From Carya illinoinensis (taxonomy: Eukaryota > Streptophyta > Magnoliopsida > Fagales > Juglandaceae): a stretch of DNA of 64,000 nucleotides. Below the pieces are notes generated by a model that made no database searches, was not told the origin of the DNA, and saw nothing but the letters and a program-made list of their open reading frames with translations. The position numbers and the translations under genes were made by a program. How positions within the stretch are numbered: the first letter of the stretch is position 1; each line of letters opens with the position of its first letter. The stretch covers positions 42,531,001 through 42,595,000 of the forward strand of contig NC_056760.1 of NCBI RefSeq assembly GCF_018687715.1. The letters are read 5' to 3'. Shown here piece after piece: positions 1 to 11,744 of the stretch.

Positions 1-311
1 CAATATTAAAAGGAATAAGACAAGACCATAACAAATTGGATCCATTAGCAAGTTTCTCATCTTCTGTGCTTTTGCTTACCATGTGGTGTTATTTCTCCCA
101 CTGCATTCAGATGTTCATGATATTTTTGCTTTTTCTTCTCAATAATCTTATTTTTAGTTTTCTTTATCCTCGACTAATACTACCAAACACCCTTTAAACA
201 AAAACAAAAACAAAACAGAGAGGTTCTGGACATTAAGCACCGGCAATGAAAATTAAGCATTTTTATCTAATGAAATGCACCAATAATCGTTAAATGACTC
301 AAAAAAATTAC

Positions 312-999
312 CTGAAAATCGGAAAGTTGTTCCTTAGTCAATTCTGTTGTTAAAGTAGATATGACCACAGAGTTATTTAACTCTTGCAATTTCTGGATAG
401 AAGCGAGGGCCCGATTTTTCCCCACGTCATCCTCTGAGAAAATGAAATTCCCAGATAGATCCCACAGCTCCACAGCACCTTCGTCATGCAGAGTGACGGA
501 CTTCACACCCGCAAGAACAAGGTTCTTTGCTGAAAAAACGCATTAAGCATTGTGGATAAAAAAAATTTATAATAACAATACTCGTTTTTTTTTTTCATGG
601 ATGCGCGATTCCATCACAAGTGAAACTTCAAGAAAACAAAACAAAAGAAAGGAAGTATCCACGACTTTCAATCTTAGAAAAAACAAATATATCTATTTAC
701 GTACCGATCTCGGCACCGAGACCTTGCATGCCGGAAATGAGAACGTTGGAGGCAAAAAGCCGGCGCATCGTCTCACGGCCATAGACCGCAAGCTGACGGC
801 TGTGGAGATCCTCGTCAATATCAATCGAATTCCCATTTCCCAAAGCCATGATATGGTCTTCGGTGTTGGCGATCGAGTTGTTGTTATCGTCGTTGCTCCT
901 AGAGTTCCCCGTGGTGACGGCCGTGCAATGCTTCTTAGGCGAGGATTCGGTGGTGGTCTGAACAGCCTCCGCTCCCGCCGCTCTCTTTCTAGGAAGCAT
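312..999 (-). CDS. UBA1: Ubiquitin-activating enzyme E1, N-terminal part (gene runs off the left edge)
   Basis: E1 adenylates ubiquitin with ATP, carries it as a thioester and passes it to E2 enzymes. Two coding exons are visible, 705-999 and 312-529, joined through GT-AG; the next donor is at 311-310 and the rest lies outside the window. The start at 999 gives MLPRKR followed by a low-complexity acidic and Asn-rich leader, as in plant E1 proteins. Residues about 60-98 contain [13 protein letters not shown] and the glycine-rich [12 protein letters not shown], which open the first (inactive) adenylation domain. Exon 2 continues with [16 protein letters not shown] and [11 protein letters not shown]. 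In all 171 codons are visible and in frame. An in-frame upstream ATG exists near 1092, but a likely 5'UTR intron (donor 1109, acceptor near 1016) would remove it. Plants usually have more than one E1 paralogue, so the symbol is by family only. The active-site Cys domain is not in view. Confidence 0.93.
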
Positions 1000-1409
1000 A
1001 AAGTGCAGTGAACTGCTGAGAAACAATTTCATTTCCATTATAACAACAGGTACTCCGAATTTAATCTTTAGAGCAAAACAAGAACAAAACAATTAGAAGA
1101 AGAAGATACCGAGTGGACTTTGGAGAAGTAAATGAAGCGGTCCTGATGAACTTCGCTTTGTCCTCTCTCTCTGTCTTCTTGTGCTACGTACGCCGGTTAT
1201 TTAGGGTTTCACGGCTCCGAGCTCAGATTCGGTTGTCACTTTGAAGGTCGGTTTATCTCTCTTGGGGACTGAGTGCAAGCGAGTGAGAATGTGTGGGGGA
1301 GTGAAAAAGGAAGGGCTTTGATCGGGTGTACGTGATGATGGTCCCCAAGAATTAAGGGCCGTTTGGCTTCTCGGATACGGTACATGGATTGAGGTCACGT
1401 ATAGGATGC

Positions 1410-1957
1410 AAATGTCAAATCATATTAATGAATTGTATTCGTGCGGTGTCATGATATTTATATTATATTATATGAATAAATTTTAATTCAATTCGTTAAA
1501 TTTATCGTATTAAAATATTAAATATTAATACGACTCATTAACATAACGAATCGTATCGTGTCAATTCGTTTATATAAATAAATTAAATAGAAAAATTAAC
1601 TGATTTGACATAATTAAATTTAATATAATTTTATATAAATATTAAAATTACAATATCTATAAAAATTATAAAACTAACTATAACTCTAAAATTACAATTT
1701 AAATAATAAAAATATCTAAATTAAAATTCTAAAAATGTTACTTATAAGTATAAGGGTATAATTATAATTTTAACTTTATTAACGGATTATAACGTGTCAA
1801 AACGGGTTGACTCGTTATCAACCCGTTAAACAATCGTGCCTTAATGGGTCAACCCGTTTTGATTCAAACCCATTAAAACTAAACTCAAACCCACTATTAT
1901 CGTATCATATTTTTGTTGAGTTAACGGATTGTATCACATATTACCACCCCTACTAGC
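1410..1957 (+). repeat. Dispersed AT-rich repeat, copy A (hAT-like ends)
   Basis: This stretch is rich in AACCCGTT-type motifs and aligns by eye along its length with 36850-37490 in the same orientation. It begins TAGGATGCAAATGTCAAATC and ends TACCACCCCTA. The reverse complement of the end (TAGGGGTGGTAAT) resembles the start, which suggests short terminal inverted repeats like those of hAT elements. No coding potential was seen. The class is inferred. Confidence 0.6.
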
Positions 1958-2333
1958 ACGTTACAGGATGAGAAATAATTTCTACAAATTCTAAATAGAT
2001 AAACAAAAAATGTGTTATTTTGCATACTTTTGGATCAGACTCTAATGACTCCAATATTCAATTTTGGGCCTATAAATACAAAGAAAATACAAAAATATAG
2101 AGGCCTTAATAGAGGTTGGGAAGTCTCCGATGCCAAAACATTATCGTCTTCATAGTTTATGTAAGTGAATAGAGAGTTCTTCGTATGTAGGAATTACTTT
2201 TTATATTAAGTTTGTGGAGGTTAACTACACATACCTCATGTCAAGAGGTTATGTGTACTCATCAATTCTTTTAATCAGATTCTTTTAATGCAACATAGCT
2301 TTTAAGATAGTAAAATTAATACGGCGTGGCTTC

Positions 2334-2525
2334 TTGTCCTTTCTTCCTTGCGGGTGCATGCCGTTTGGCTCATCCTTCCCCTACCTATTAGAAGATCATG
2401 GGCTTCCCACGTTTCTTGCCCACTTGCCTGCACAATGCTACATGAGATTAGGCTCCGTAATGGAATGTGAATGTGATGTGCCTCTTCTTTCCTTGCATCT
2501 TGGGAGTCTTTCTACACGATCATAG
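2334..2525 (+). other. Unassigned short open frame between repeats
   Basis: A 63-codon frame lies in sequence that is richer in C and G than its flanks. I recognise no family and see no splice or promoter context. It may be old transposon sequence. The surrounding 1960-2850 otherwise holds only AT-rich spacer. Confidence 0.1.
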
Positions 2526-2856
2526 TCATAGGCCGACCTCTGATGGACCAAAGGCCTCTAATGAGCCAAGGGGCCGCCCAGTCGAGCCAAGCTTTCCATG
2601 TTTGGACTTACCTACATAAAAATCTCTTTACAATATGCATAAAATTTTATTAAAAAAAATCTCATTTAAAGAAAATGTAAAATACCTATTTTTTATTAAT
2701 AAAATTTATTTTTTTCTAAAAAACCTAAACAAAATTTATCTATTTAGAATTTATAACTAATGTGTAAATCATAATTTTCAAATACTTTTTTTTTTTTAAT
2801 AATAGAGTTTTCGATTACTGTTGGATTAATGTTTTTAGAGACTTCTTTCTAACAAT

Positions 2857-3150
2857 TATAAGAACCAGCACATTGCGCTATGGGCAGATTGTTGTGTATG
2901 TTGTGTATAAGAAAGAGAGATTTAGAAAGAGACTGGATTTTATAGTGGAGAAATTTGAAACAGTTTATAGGGTAGTTTATTTGAGGAAACAATATAAAAG
3001 TTGAAATAGTGCATTTAGGTCTAGACTTGAATTGATTTAAATATTTATATGTAAGAAAAGAAATAAAACTTAAAAGTTACAGTAATTTATATTAAAATAT
3101 AAATATACACAACAATCTGTGCATTGCGCGAGTTATAGGCTCGTATATAT
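2857..3150. mobile_element. MITE-like element with terminal inverted repeats
   Basis: The left end contains GCACATTGCGC followed by CAGATTGTTGTGTAT. The right end, read in reverse complement, contains CTCGCGCAATG then CAGATTGTTGTGTAT. The arms are about 40 bases with mismatches. The interior is AT-rich and non-coding. No clear target duplication was identified. Confidence 0.55.
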
Positions 3151-4044
3151 AAATATATATAGATATAGTTTTAACAAAATAAATATCTTTTACGCAATAA
3201 AAATAAAAATTTAAAAACAAAACATTATTTGCTATTTATTATTATTATTATTTTTTTCTAAACTTAAAAATTTAGATTGGACATAGATGAACACGTAAAA
3301 TAAAAAGGTGTTATAACATTTATTTGTTATAAAAGTAGTATTTTATTAAAATACTACCTTTATTAGAAGATCTTGTATTTATTTATTTTCTTATTTTATT
3401 TTATTTTTCTCTATAAATATACTCTCTTTCTGTTCATAATATTCATTCCATATAGAAACCTATTTTTACTTATTTTCAACAAAAATAATAATAGTAAATA
3501 ATACTAAACATGCAAGAAAACATGATTGGAATAAAATGAGATCAATTTAGAAGAAGCAACCATGTTGCTAAGAAAAATGAGTAAGATTGGGATTTATATG
3601 TGTATTAAGGTTTAATGCATATGATTAATTAGAATTTTTCAATGGATAATTTGATATGTTTAGTACGTTCTTGTTTGATGCATGAATTTCTAATTAAATA
3701 TCAGATTCTCATGCATGCCAGAAAGATAAAATGAAAATAATATGTTTCATGTTTGCCTGAGTATTGTTATGATGAGAGGATCTATATGAAGAGAACATGT
3801 CTTGTTTGGTCCGACCGTTTTTTAAATAAATCTTGAAGCTTATGACCAAAACATAAGAGATCAATACAACAATTTTCAAACACAATGTGATATTCAAAAT
3901 CAAATTATTATAATTTGAGCTCCATACTGATAGAGATGTGAACGTGCAACAGCGTAGGGAGATGGGCTGAGGTTGAAGAGAGAGAGAGAGAGAACAGAGA
4001 GCATTGTGAGAGAAGGTTCAGCATGGCCTTATCGATGGGAGAAC

Positions 4045-4360
4045 GATGACTGAGCGGTGGGGGTTGCAGTCCAACTATAGAGTCTTGCTTTCCAATGTCC
4101 TTTGTTGCCGATGATGTGCATGAGGGTGGTGAAGTGCGGGGCTAACACCACGTACTGTTACACTTATTTTATGATAAAAAGGCTTAAAAAGAAAATTGAA
4201 ATGACTGAGCAGTGGGGGTTGCAGTCCAATTGTGGAGTTTTGCTTTTCGATGTTCTCTATTGCTAATGAAGTGCATGAGGGTGGTGAAATGCAGGGAAGT
4301 ATCGAGGCTAACAGCACATACTATTACACTTAATTTATGATAAAAATAGGCTTAAAAACA
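4045..4360. repeat. Tandem array near tRNA-Ser, units 1 and 2 (about 155 bp each)
   Basis: Each unit runs from GACTGAGC(A/G)GTGGGGGTTGC through GTGCATGAGGGTGGTGAA to TTAYACTTA-TTTATGATAAAAA. A GA-dinucleotide tract lies just before, near 3978-3994. Units 3 and 4 lie beyond an inserted LTR, and a partial unit 5 abuts the tRNA-Ser gene, so the array predates the LTR insertion. Confidence 0.7.
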
Positions 4361-4367
4361 CGGCGTC

Positions 4368-6682
4368 TGTGATGCCCCAACTCTCATGTATAAACACATA
4401 GAAATCAAGGCGTCAGGATGATGACAACACGGATCACGCATCTTATCGCCGAGTGCCAAGTGTGTGTATATGCAACATGTATACACAAAAGTAACGCAAC
4501 GGGTAATAAAAATCTTTCAACTAAATACTAGAATTTTGTTTAAATACAAACTCACTTAAAACAAGCATATCAAAATATTACAATTAACTAACATAAATAT
4601 GATACAAATCAAAACAATAAACAAAAGGAGGAAATATATCACAATTCACGAGTGATCTCCGATCACTCCTCTGGCGAAGCTGCCTTCTCGGGCTTAACCT
4701 CATCGCCTTCTGCATCAAAATTTACAATACTACATGTAAGTATTAATCCAAACACCCATAAGATAAAAATATATTAAAACTCAACAATATGCATGAACAG
4801 GATGCCATATGCATGAGATCCAAAAATAATCTTTCTTAAAAAATATTTCATTTCCAACTCACGCCAAAATCATATTTGGCCCAAAAATAATTCATTTTTC
4901 AACTCACGCCAAAAGTCACATTTGACCCAAAAATAATTCGTTTTCCAACTCATGCCAAAAGTCATACTTGGCCCAAAATATTTCATTTAAAAATTTTCAT
5001 CGTCATTTTATCAGAAAATGGCACAAAATCCAAGTCTCAAATCAATTTTCATTTTCATTAACCGAATGCATCATGACCTCCCTTATGGGTCATCTGCACA
5101 TCTTGACTCCCTTCGTCACACAATGGGTAATGGTCATGTGTGTGACTTCGTAATGAGTGATGCCCAGTTCCACGCCCAGCACATACGTAGCCTAACATCC
5201 TCTAACCCCCGTCAGAAGAGGGGCCACAGAGTCGATACGAGAGAGTTACCATCATGTATGCTCCCGTTGTTGCCCAACGACAACCCATGAGACGTTACTC
5301 AGTATATTGTGCTCCCGAGTGACCAGAGGAGTTCCACCGAAATAATACTCAATCTCGGCTTGGGGTTGTGATACACATGCACCCAAAAATTCATTTACAC
5401 ATGAAAACCCAGTATTCAATATTCAACATATGTATATGTATGCCATTATGCAAAAAATCCAATTTTCCTTTTCAAACATGAACATGCATACTCCATGCAA
5501 TGCACACATCAAAATATCCAACAAATCTCAACATCAACCAACATACAAACCAACTCCGTCCACCAATCCATTCGACCTCCGAACTCATTGGACTTATTCC
5601 GGCATAACCAACCAATTACAATTTATTGTTAAAGCTAAAATATATTTAAATCTAAAACGAAATTTAGAAAATACTTACAATGCTATATAATATTTTTCAG
5701 GAGATCAATGGACTGCAAAATGTGACAAAAAAAATAATGTAACAGTATAAAATACATTGTAGTCGTGGGTTATAAAATATCCACATTTGAATGGGGACGA
5801 ACCAAGACTTGAGATTAATAGAAAATGACTTAGAGGTATTTGTGAAACTAATAGAAGTGGTGGTTGGCCGTGGGTGGCGGCAACGGAAAAGGTGGTAAAA
5901 GTGAAAAAATGCCAAAACGGAGTTGAGCTCGTGGTGGTTGCTTCAACAACGGATCAAAACTGGAAATGGGTGGGTTAGGTTGGTAAGAGGTCGGTGATGA
6001 TGAACAGATGGTGGCTAGTGGTTGCGTGACGGTGATGCGGGGATGATTTTGGGCTGTGGCTTGGTGGGGCACGTGCGGCTTAGCACGCCGCTCGACTGGG
6101 GTTGAAATTTGGTGGGGAGGTTCACAGGCTGGAAGGGAGTTGAACGATGGGGACGGTGCAGTGCAAAGCGCCACAATGGCGGTTCTAAGGCTAGACGAAG
6201 GAAACGGGCGGGAGGGGAAGAGAGAGAGAGAGCGCGCGGGGAGAGAGAATCAGAAGAGAAAAAATGAGGAAAAAGAAAAGAAAGAGGGAAAAGAAAGAGG
6301 AAGAAGAAAAGGAAAAAGATAAAAAGAAAATATAGGGAAAAGAAATGAGATACATTCTTTGCATTTAGGCTCCAGAACTGATCCAATGAAAATAATTTTA
6401 AAAAATTAAATTGAATAAAATAATTTAAACATAATATCTAGCTCAAATAAAATAAATAATTAGTAAAAACTAATAACAAAATTTAAAATCTAAAAATAAA
6501 CTAAATTAAATTAAAGAGCAATTTAAACACAAAATAATAAATAATAAGAAAGCACCTTAAAATAAATTTTACAACTAAATAAATCTAATTAAAATTCGAT
6601 AAATTTAAAATAAAAGAATCAATATTTTAATTAAATTAAAATACTCATTCAATAAAAAAATATATAAAAACGGGATATCGCA
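4368..6682 (-). mobile_element. Solo LTR of a Gypsy-type retrotransposon
   Basis: On the plus strand the element starts TGTGATGCCCC and ends GATATCGCA, so read on the minus strand it is TG...CA. The flanking pentamers GCGTC (4363-4367) and CCGTC (6683-6687) differ at one base and are probably a decayed target duplication. It interrupts the tandem array. Its minus strand aligns by eye with the LTRs at 43003-45172 and 48589-50725, for example at the CACATCATGACC-type block and the GAGCCCGAGG-like block. No internal coding region or partner LTR adjoins it, so it is best read as a solo LTR left by recombination. The open frames inside it are LTR sequence, not genes. Confidence 0.75.
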
Positions 6683-6900
6683 CCGTCCTCTATTGCTGAT
6701 GAAGTGCATGAAGGTGGTGAAGTGCGGGCCTAACAGCACATACTGTTACACTTATTTTATGATAAAAAGACTTAAAAAGAAAATTGAAGACGACTAAGCA
6801 GTGGGGTTGTAGTCTAATTGTGAAGTTTTGCTTTTTGGCATCCTGATGAAGTGCATGAGGGTGGTGAAATGCGGGGAAGTATCGGGGCTAAGAGCACTTT
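6683..6900. repeat. Tandem array near tRNA-Ser, units 3 and 4
   Basis: This resumes the array after the solo LTR, with the same GTGCATGAAGGTGGTGAAGTG and AACAGCACATACTGTT blocks. The latter is itself a small inverted repeat. Unit 4 ends at AAGAGCACTTTCAATGG. The stretch 6900-7280 after it is AT-rich spacer with no gene. Confidence 0.65.
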
Positions 6901-7282
6901 CAATGGATTATTCATCTTATCCTTCAATATATATAATCAAAACTAATTTTTTTTATTTTATATACTGATTTTTACAATATATCATATATCAGTTTATCTA
7001 TTTTTATTTCATAATCTTGAAATATTATACTTTTTAATATTTTGTGAGACAAAAAGTACAAAGAAAGAGAAATTATTGCGAGAGGCAAAATACAAGAAGA
7101 GACAAAATAAATAAAATAATGTTTACATTTGTGTACAACTCCTTTTACATGTAGAGGCAATACTGTAGATAAATTAAAAATAAAAATAGAATACATAATC
7201 TGTTGGATGCACTTTTAAGCTGTTTTCTTTAAAATTTTACATAAAAATAAATTTTACAAAACTAAAACTCATTGCGAGTGTT

Positions 7283-7344
7283 CTAACAGCGCATACTGGT
7301 TACACTTATTTTACGGCAAAAAGACTTAAAAAGAAAATTGTAGA
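7283..7344. repeat. Partial unit 5 of the array, forming the 3' flank of tRNA-Ser
   Basis: AACAGCGCATACTGGTTACAC through CTTAAAAAGAAAATTG repeats the tail of the upstream units and runs straight into the tRNA gene. On the minus strand it supplies the T-rich tract expected of a Pol III terminator. Confidence 0.65.
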
Positions 7345-7426
7345 CGTCGACAGCAGGATTCGAACCTGCGCAGGCATAGCCCAACAGATTTCGAGTCTGT
7401 CTCCTTAACCACTCGGACATATCGAC
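7345..7426 (-). tRNA. tRNA-Ser (CGA)
   Basis: The 82-nucleotide minus-strand sequence has a 7-bp acceptor stem (GTCGATA with TGTCGAC, one G-T pair) and a G discriminator base. It has the TGGTTAAGG D-loop, an anticodon loop CTCGAAA giving anticodon CGA, and a long variable arm typical of serine tRNAs. The T-loop is GGTTCGAATCC. The gene is followed by TTTTCTTTTT on its own strand, a Pol III stop signal. It decodes UCG. Confidence 0.95.
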
Positions 7427-7643
7427 GTTCTGCCAAGAAGTTAGAAGATTTATATATAAGTTTTATATAACTCGAAACGGTTTTTTTAATCAAAATTTTC
7501 TTCCCTCTCATTTCTTCTTCGATTTTCCCGCTATCACGAAGATTCTGGGCCCTAATTTCTGAATCTTATTTGTTGAAAAACAAATGCTGAAACCCTAGAC
7601 TACCATAGAAACCCATCCGGTGCGGGAACGACCTCTCGAGAAA

Positions 7644-10600
7644 ATGGTCGATTCATCTAGAAACATCGACGTAGAGCAGCTGATCTCCTACAGCGACGAC
7701 CTCGTGCGCGTCTTGAAGGACAAGAGAGACCTCAGCAACATCTCTCAGTGTCTGGAACACTCCAAGGCCCTCCGCTCTTCCTGCGACGCCGATTTCCTCG
7801 AGGCCCAATCCTTACTTCAAGGTTCGTCTCTTCACTCATTTCAGACATTAAAGTTAACATCTTCTTTTTTCTCTCTCATAAACTAATTTGCTTCCCCGCT
7901 AGTTTTGATTTCAGTGTTTTAGATTTTTTTTGTCTTTGTAGTTAATGATTTAGATTTTTCCGAAACAATTTTTTTCGCTTCTAAAGACCTTTAATTTGAT
8001 TTTATTTATGTATCATATATATAATTATGCTAACATTTAAACCACAAATGTCGATTTTTATAGTTTCCTGAAACAGACGTTTATGGTCATCTGTGGTTTG
8101 CGTGACCCTGTGCTTGAGCTTGAGTCCTAGATCGGATGAATGCATCTGGTTCAAATTAGAAGTATCCTGTCTTGGTAGTTTAATTCGTGCGAACTGTTGA
8201 AAAATAAAACTTTTTGAATATTTGAACCAGCAGCTGAACCCATTTTGTCTTTCAGTTTTAGAAAAGGGATCGTGGCTGTAAGAGTGATGGGACTGTGACA
8301 ATGTGCTGCTTCTTTTTAATTTTTTTATAAGTAAAGATTTATTTTATTCATCGAATGCAATAGGCGAAGCCCATCTACACAGGAAGCATACGAAAAAGTA
8401 AGCCCATGTGCTGCTTCCTTCTTATGATGATGTTTATATTGTGTGCCCTTTCAGTGGTAGTGAGTCGTGGGTGAAAATTAGAGCAGTATAAATACAATAT
8501 AAGTAGTTAAAGGAGGATGGGTTTAAGGGAGTACGGAGATTTTAAATCCCTATCTTTGGCAAGGTTGGACCTACCTATTGCACTACAGGTCCTATGTAGT
8601 CCTAGTTAAGATTCTCGTGATTGTGATCTTAGAACAAGAATCAGGGTAATAATAATGGAAAGGTAATTATTTGTGATTATATATACACATATTTGAAGCA
8701 CACTTGTGGTTTATGTTAAAACTTTAAAAGAGAAACTCACAAACTGCACCATCTTAAGATCTAGGAGAAAAGCTCTCCGGCTTTTTCTCTAAATTTGTGG
8801 ACATGTTTTCTTTCATCCCTTGAGATGGAACAAAATTATTCTTTGAAGCTCACTTTCATAGTAAACGCATTTTTTTTTATAGGTCACTTTCATAGTAAAC
8901 ACATATGAATTAATGTTTCTTCAAGGAACAAAATCTTAGTGAAGATCTGCTACTATGCCCTTTTCCACAATGTTTTGTGATTGGTTGTTTAGGCACACTC
9001 CCTGTGGGTCTTGAACTTATGGCCACATCCTCTGTCCCATTTTATGTCTTCTTCTTGTAAAACTTTTCATGCTAACGATCATTCAGAATGGGGATCGTTT
9101 TTTGAGTATCCTACTCAAGATTTGAGAATGGTGGAAAAATTCCCTCATGCAAATTTGACACCAAAGCCAGAATTTATACCATGGTTGTGCGAATTGGAAA
9201 CATTAATGAACGGTTCAAATTGGGCTTGAATTATTTTAATTTTGATATTGAAGCCTTAGAAAGATATAGCTGAGGCAAAGATGTTTGTATGTTTTTCTTT
9301 AGTTATGAGCTTAAGATGGATAAGTTGAAAATGTACTTCTTTTTAATATCACTGACTAACATTTAGAGTTTAGTCAACGTCATATCTGAGCGTTTAGGTT
9401 TTCAATCGCATGCTATAAGCAACAGAAAGGATCTCAATTGATTTATGCTTGTCTTGTATATTTTGAGGCTATAGTGTGCACTTGACATGTTCTTATATGA
9501 TGCAGATTATCAGAAAAAGATAGATGTATGCAAGAAGAGAACAGAGGAGGCTAAAACTGAGGTTGCTGCAGATTCTGAAATCGACCTTCTTCAGAAAGAA
9601 TTGCACGATGAAATTGAGAAAGAACATTTTCTTATGGATGAACTTAGATAAGTATATTGTCAATTTTAATCATGAACTCTTTTCGATCCTTGGTTTTATC
9701 CAATGGCGTTGATTATTGAGTCTCTCTTTTACATAGAACACAATTATCACAAACGAGATTAATGATTTGGAACTCCAACGGGTTTCTGTTCAAGAACGAA
9801 GGCAAATTTTGAAGAAACTTGAGCAGGATGAGCTGAGGGCACAGTAAGTATATGTTTTCTCATTTTATAGCACAGAAGGTAAATTATGATAATCTAGCTA
9901 AAAAAACAAACTAAAGTGATCAGTGCTTGAGTGCTTATTAATTTATTTATTGCTTTAGGTTCATGCGTTGAAAAACCAATTGTGTTCTTCTATGAGTGTA
10001 CTATTTATAGGCCATTGCGGCTACAACTTTTCTATCTTTAATAATTTATTTACACCAGATCTTTATATATAAATTAGTCTCATATAAGAAGTCTGGATAT
10101 TAGCCAAACTGCTACAAGCTTGACAAATTGTATAACCTTTTACGGTTTATTATGTTTGTGGGGGGCTATTATCGTCTCCATACATGTTTAATCATGCCTG
10201 AGTTTGTCAAGTTTAGATGTATGATTAAACATGTATGGAGATCCATTTTTGTTCTTATAAGATGAATATTTGAGGGTTGTAGGACATTGTTCATGAAATT
10301 GTCCTGAATCTTTTGCCGCAGTGTTTACTGACCCCCCCCTCTCTCTCTCTCATGAAAATAGTCTTGAATCTTTTGCATCAGTGTTTGCTGCAGTGTAGGA
10401 CATTGTGTGCGGGTGTCTGTGTGAAGTAGAGGAGAATAACAGTTAATCTTCCATAAATCCAAAAGCCAACGTCTTTTTATCTTGCAGGAGGATGCTCTCA
10501 TTGTATGCTTCTGTCACAAATATCATACCAAACCTGGATGACGAGTCCAGATTCTCAGGACGTATCCTTCTGCTGTTGTTTAGCATATTTGATATATTTT

Positions 10601-10789
10601 CTTTTGCATGGCTATTTTCAGATTCAAGGTGGCCAAATATTATCGCAACTCTGTTCTCCTTAACCCTTGTTAATTGCAGATATTGTGGATAGGGATAAAA
10701 AGGTGGTCGAGAGGTTTGAATTTGACCTAACGAAGATAGATTGCCTTGATGCATGTAATGGCATTTGGAAAATGATAGGTTCATCGTAG
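7644..10789 (+). CDS. SPC24: Kinetochore protein SPC24 (NDC80 complex subunit)
   Basis: SPC24 pairs with SPC25 in the NDC80 complex that ties kinetochores to spindle microtubules. Exons are 7644-7821, 9506-9647, 9742-9843, 10488-10561 and 10680-10789, giving 201 residues, about the size expected of plant SPC24. The N-terminal half has IDVEQLISYSDDLVRVLKDK and a long charged coiled coil. The C-terminal half (LSLYASVTNIIPNLDDES, then GHIVDRDKKVVERFEFD) forms the small globular SPC25-binding domain. Introns 1, 3 and 4 have GT-AG ends. Intron 2 (9648-9741) keeps the frame only if it is spliced as AT...AC; the sole nearby GT follows an in-frame TAA at 9648-9650. Intron 1 carries a tiny LINE tail and intron 3 a perfect hairpin. 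A GTG-initiated upstream extension was rejected in favour of the ATG at 7644. If no AT-AC splicing occurs the product stops after 107 residues. Confidence 0.9.
8301..8417 (-). mobile_element. Severely truncated LINE or SINE 3' tail with target duplication
   Basis: A 93-base insert (8313-8405) in SPC24 intron 1 is flanked by the 12-base direct repeat ATGTGCTGCTTC at 8301-8312 and 8406-8417. The insert opens with T-rich sequence and resembles the LINE 3' end at about 23570-23640 (attcatc, aggcgaagccca, tacaca), so the element lies on the minus strand and is extremely 5'-truncated. Confidence 0.7.
10175..10241. repeat. Perfect 21-bp inverted repeat with 25-nt loop (intronic hairpin)
   Basis: The arms 10175-10195 and 10221-10241 are exact reverse complements, beginning TCTCCATACATG, and are separated by 25 bases. 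It lies in SPC24 intron 3. No known microRNA was recognised in either arm. Confidence 0.85.
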
Positions 10790-11744
10790 ATAATAACATT
10801 TATCCATTCAGATGGCATGTGTAATATAGTGTGCTAATTCTCTTAGTCCTTTTTTTCTTGGCCTGGCGTTTCTAGAAACTTCGCATTTTTGCATATTCCA
10901 AGCTGTAATCTTTAGTTTGTGTTTGCGCTAAGTTATTGTGTAGCACGATTTTCTATAATTATTTCTACGAGTTGGGTTGGTGCTTGCAGCCAGCAAGAGG
11001 TACTCTAGTTTCATTATTCATTTGTTTTTATTTATTATTCAATACTATTTATTGGACCGGGGTGGGTCCGAAGGCTCTGCCTTTGAAATTATTGGATCTA
11101 TATTATCACCTACTATTTAAGCCTGCTGTTCTCATTCCCTATTACTGCAATTTCAAGAGGTCATGTATTGCAGTATCTTTTCCCCTCGTTAGCATCCTTT
11201 TCCTGAAAGCATTTGATGATGGAACCGGTGCCCAGAAAAGCATACTCGAAACAACCAAAATGGAAAAGTTTGAAATTTAGCAAATGCAAAAGAAGAGACT
11301 CCCTCTGATTTTTGTTTTATTCCATCCATTGATGAAATTTAATCTGTGTATATCTGCAACATGTATTTTATGAATTGAAGTTCACCTAACCTTTTCATTA
11401 TCTCGTGTGTATGTTTACCCCTCTTGCCTTTTTTAAAACCATGCTAAACTGAGAAGTTAGGTAAGAAGGCTTTTGGCAGTTTTCGCAAGTCTTTGCTATC
11501 AGTTGTCACCTGTCATGTGCTCATATTGCAGTATCAAAGAAGTTATTAAATTGATGGATTTTTTCCCTTTTTGTAGGAATTTAAATTAATCTCATTGACC
11601 TTTAAATCATCGGCAGTTGTTAAATGAAAGATATTATAAATTACTAATTTAACATATTTTGAGCTATTATATTATAAGTAGAACTTTTGAGAAAGTGTCA
11701 ATGTTAGCACATTGATATCTATAGTTTGATCGAGCACTTTTAAA

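Noticed and set aside
550..1011. 153-codon plus-strand frame
   Set aside because: It is the antisense shadow of E1 exon 1, which has clear E1 motifs on the minus strand.
6015..6386. 123-codon minus-strand frame and plus-strand frame at 6056-6322
   Set aside because: Inside the solo LTR; low-complexity purine and pyrimidine sequence.
7620..7643. GTG-initiated N-terminal extension of SPC24
   Set aside because: Plant nuclear genes rarely start at GTG, and the ATG at 7644 begins the conserved N-terminus.
9524..9712. Frame starting at an internal ATG of SPC24 exon 2
   Set aside because: Out of phase with the conserved SPC24 reading frame.
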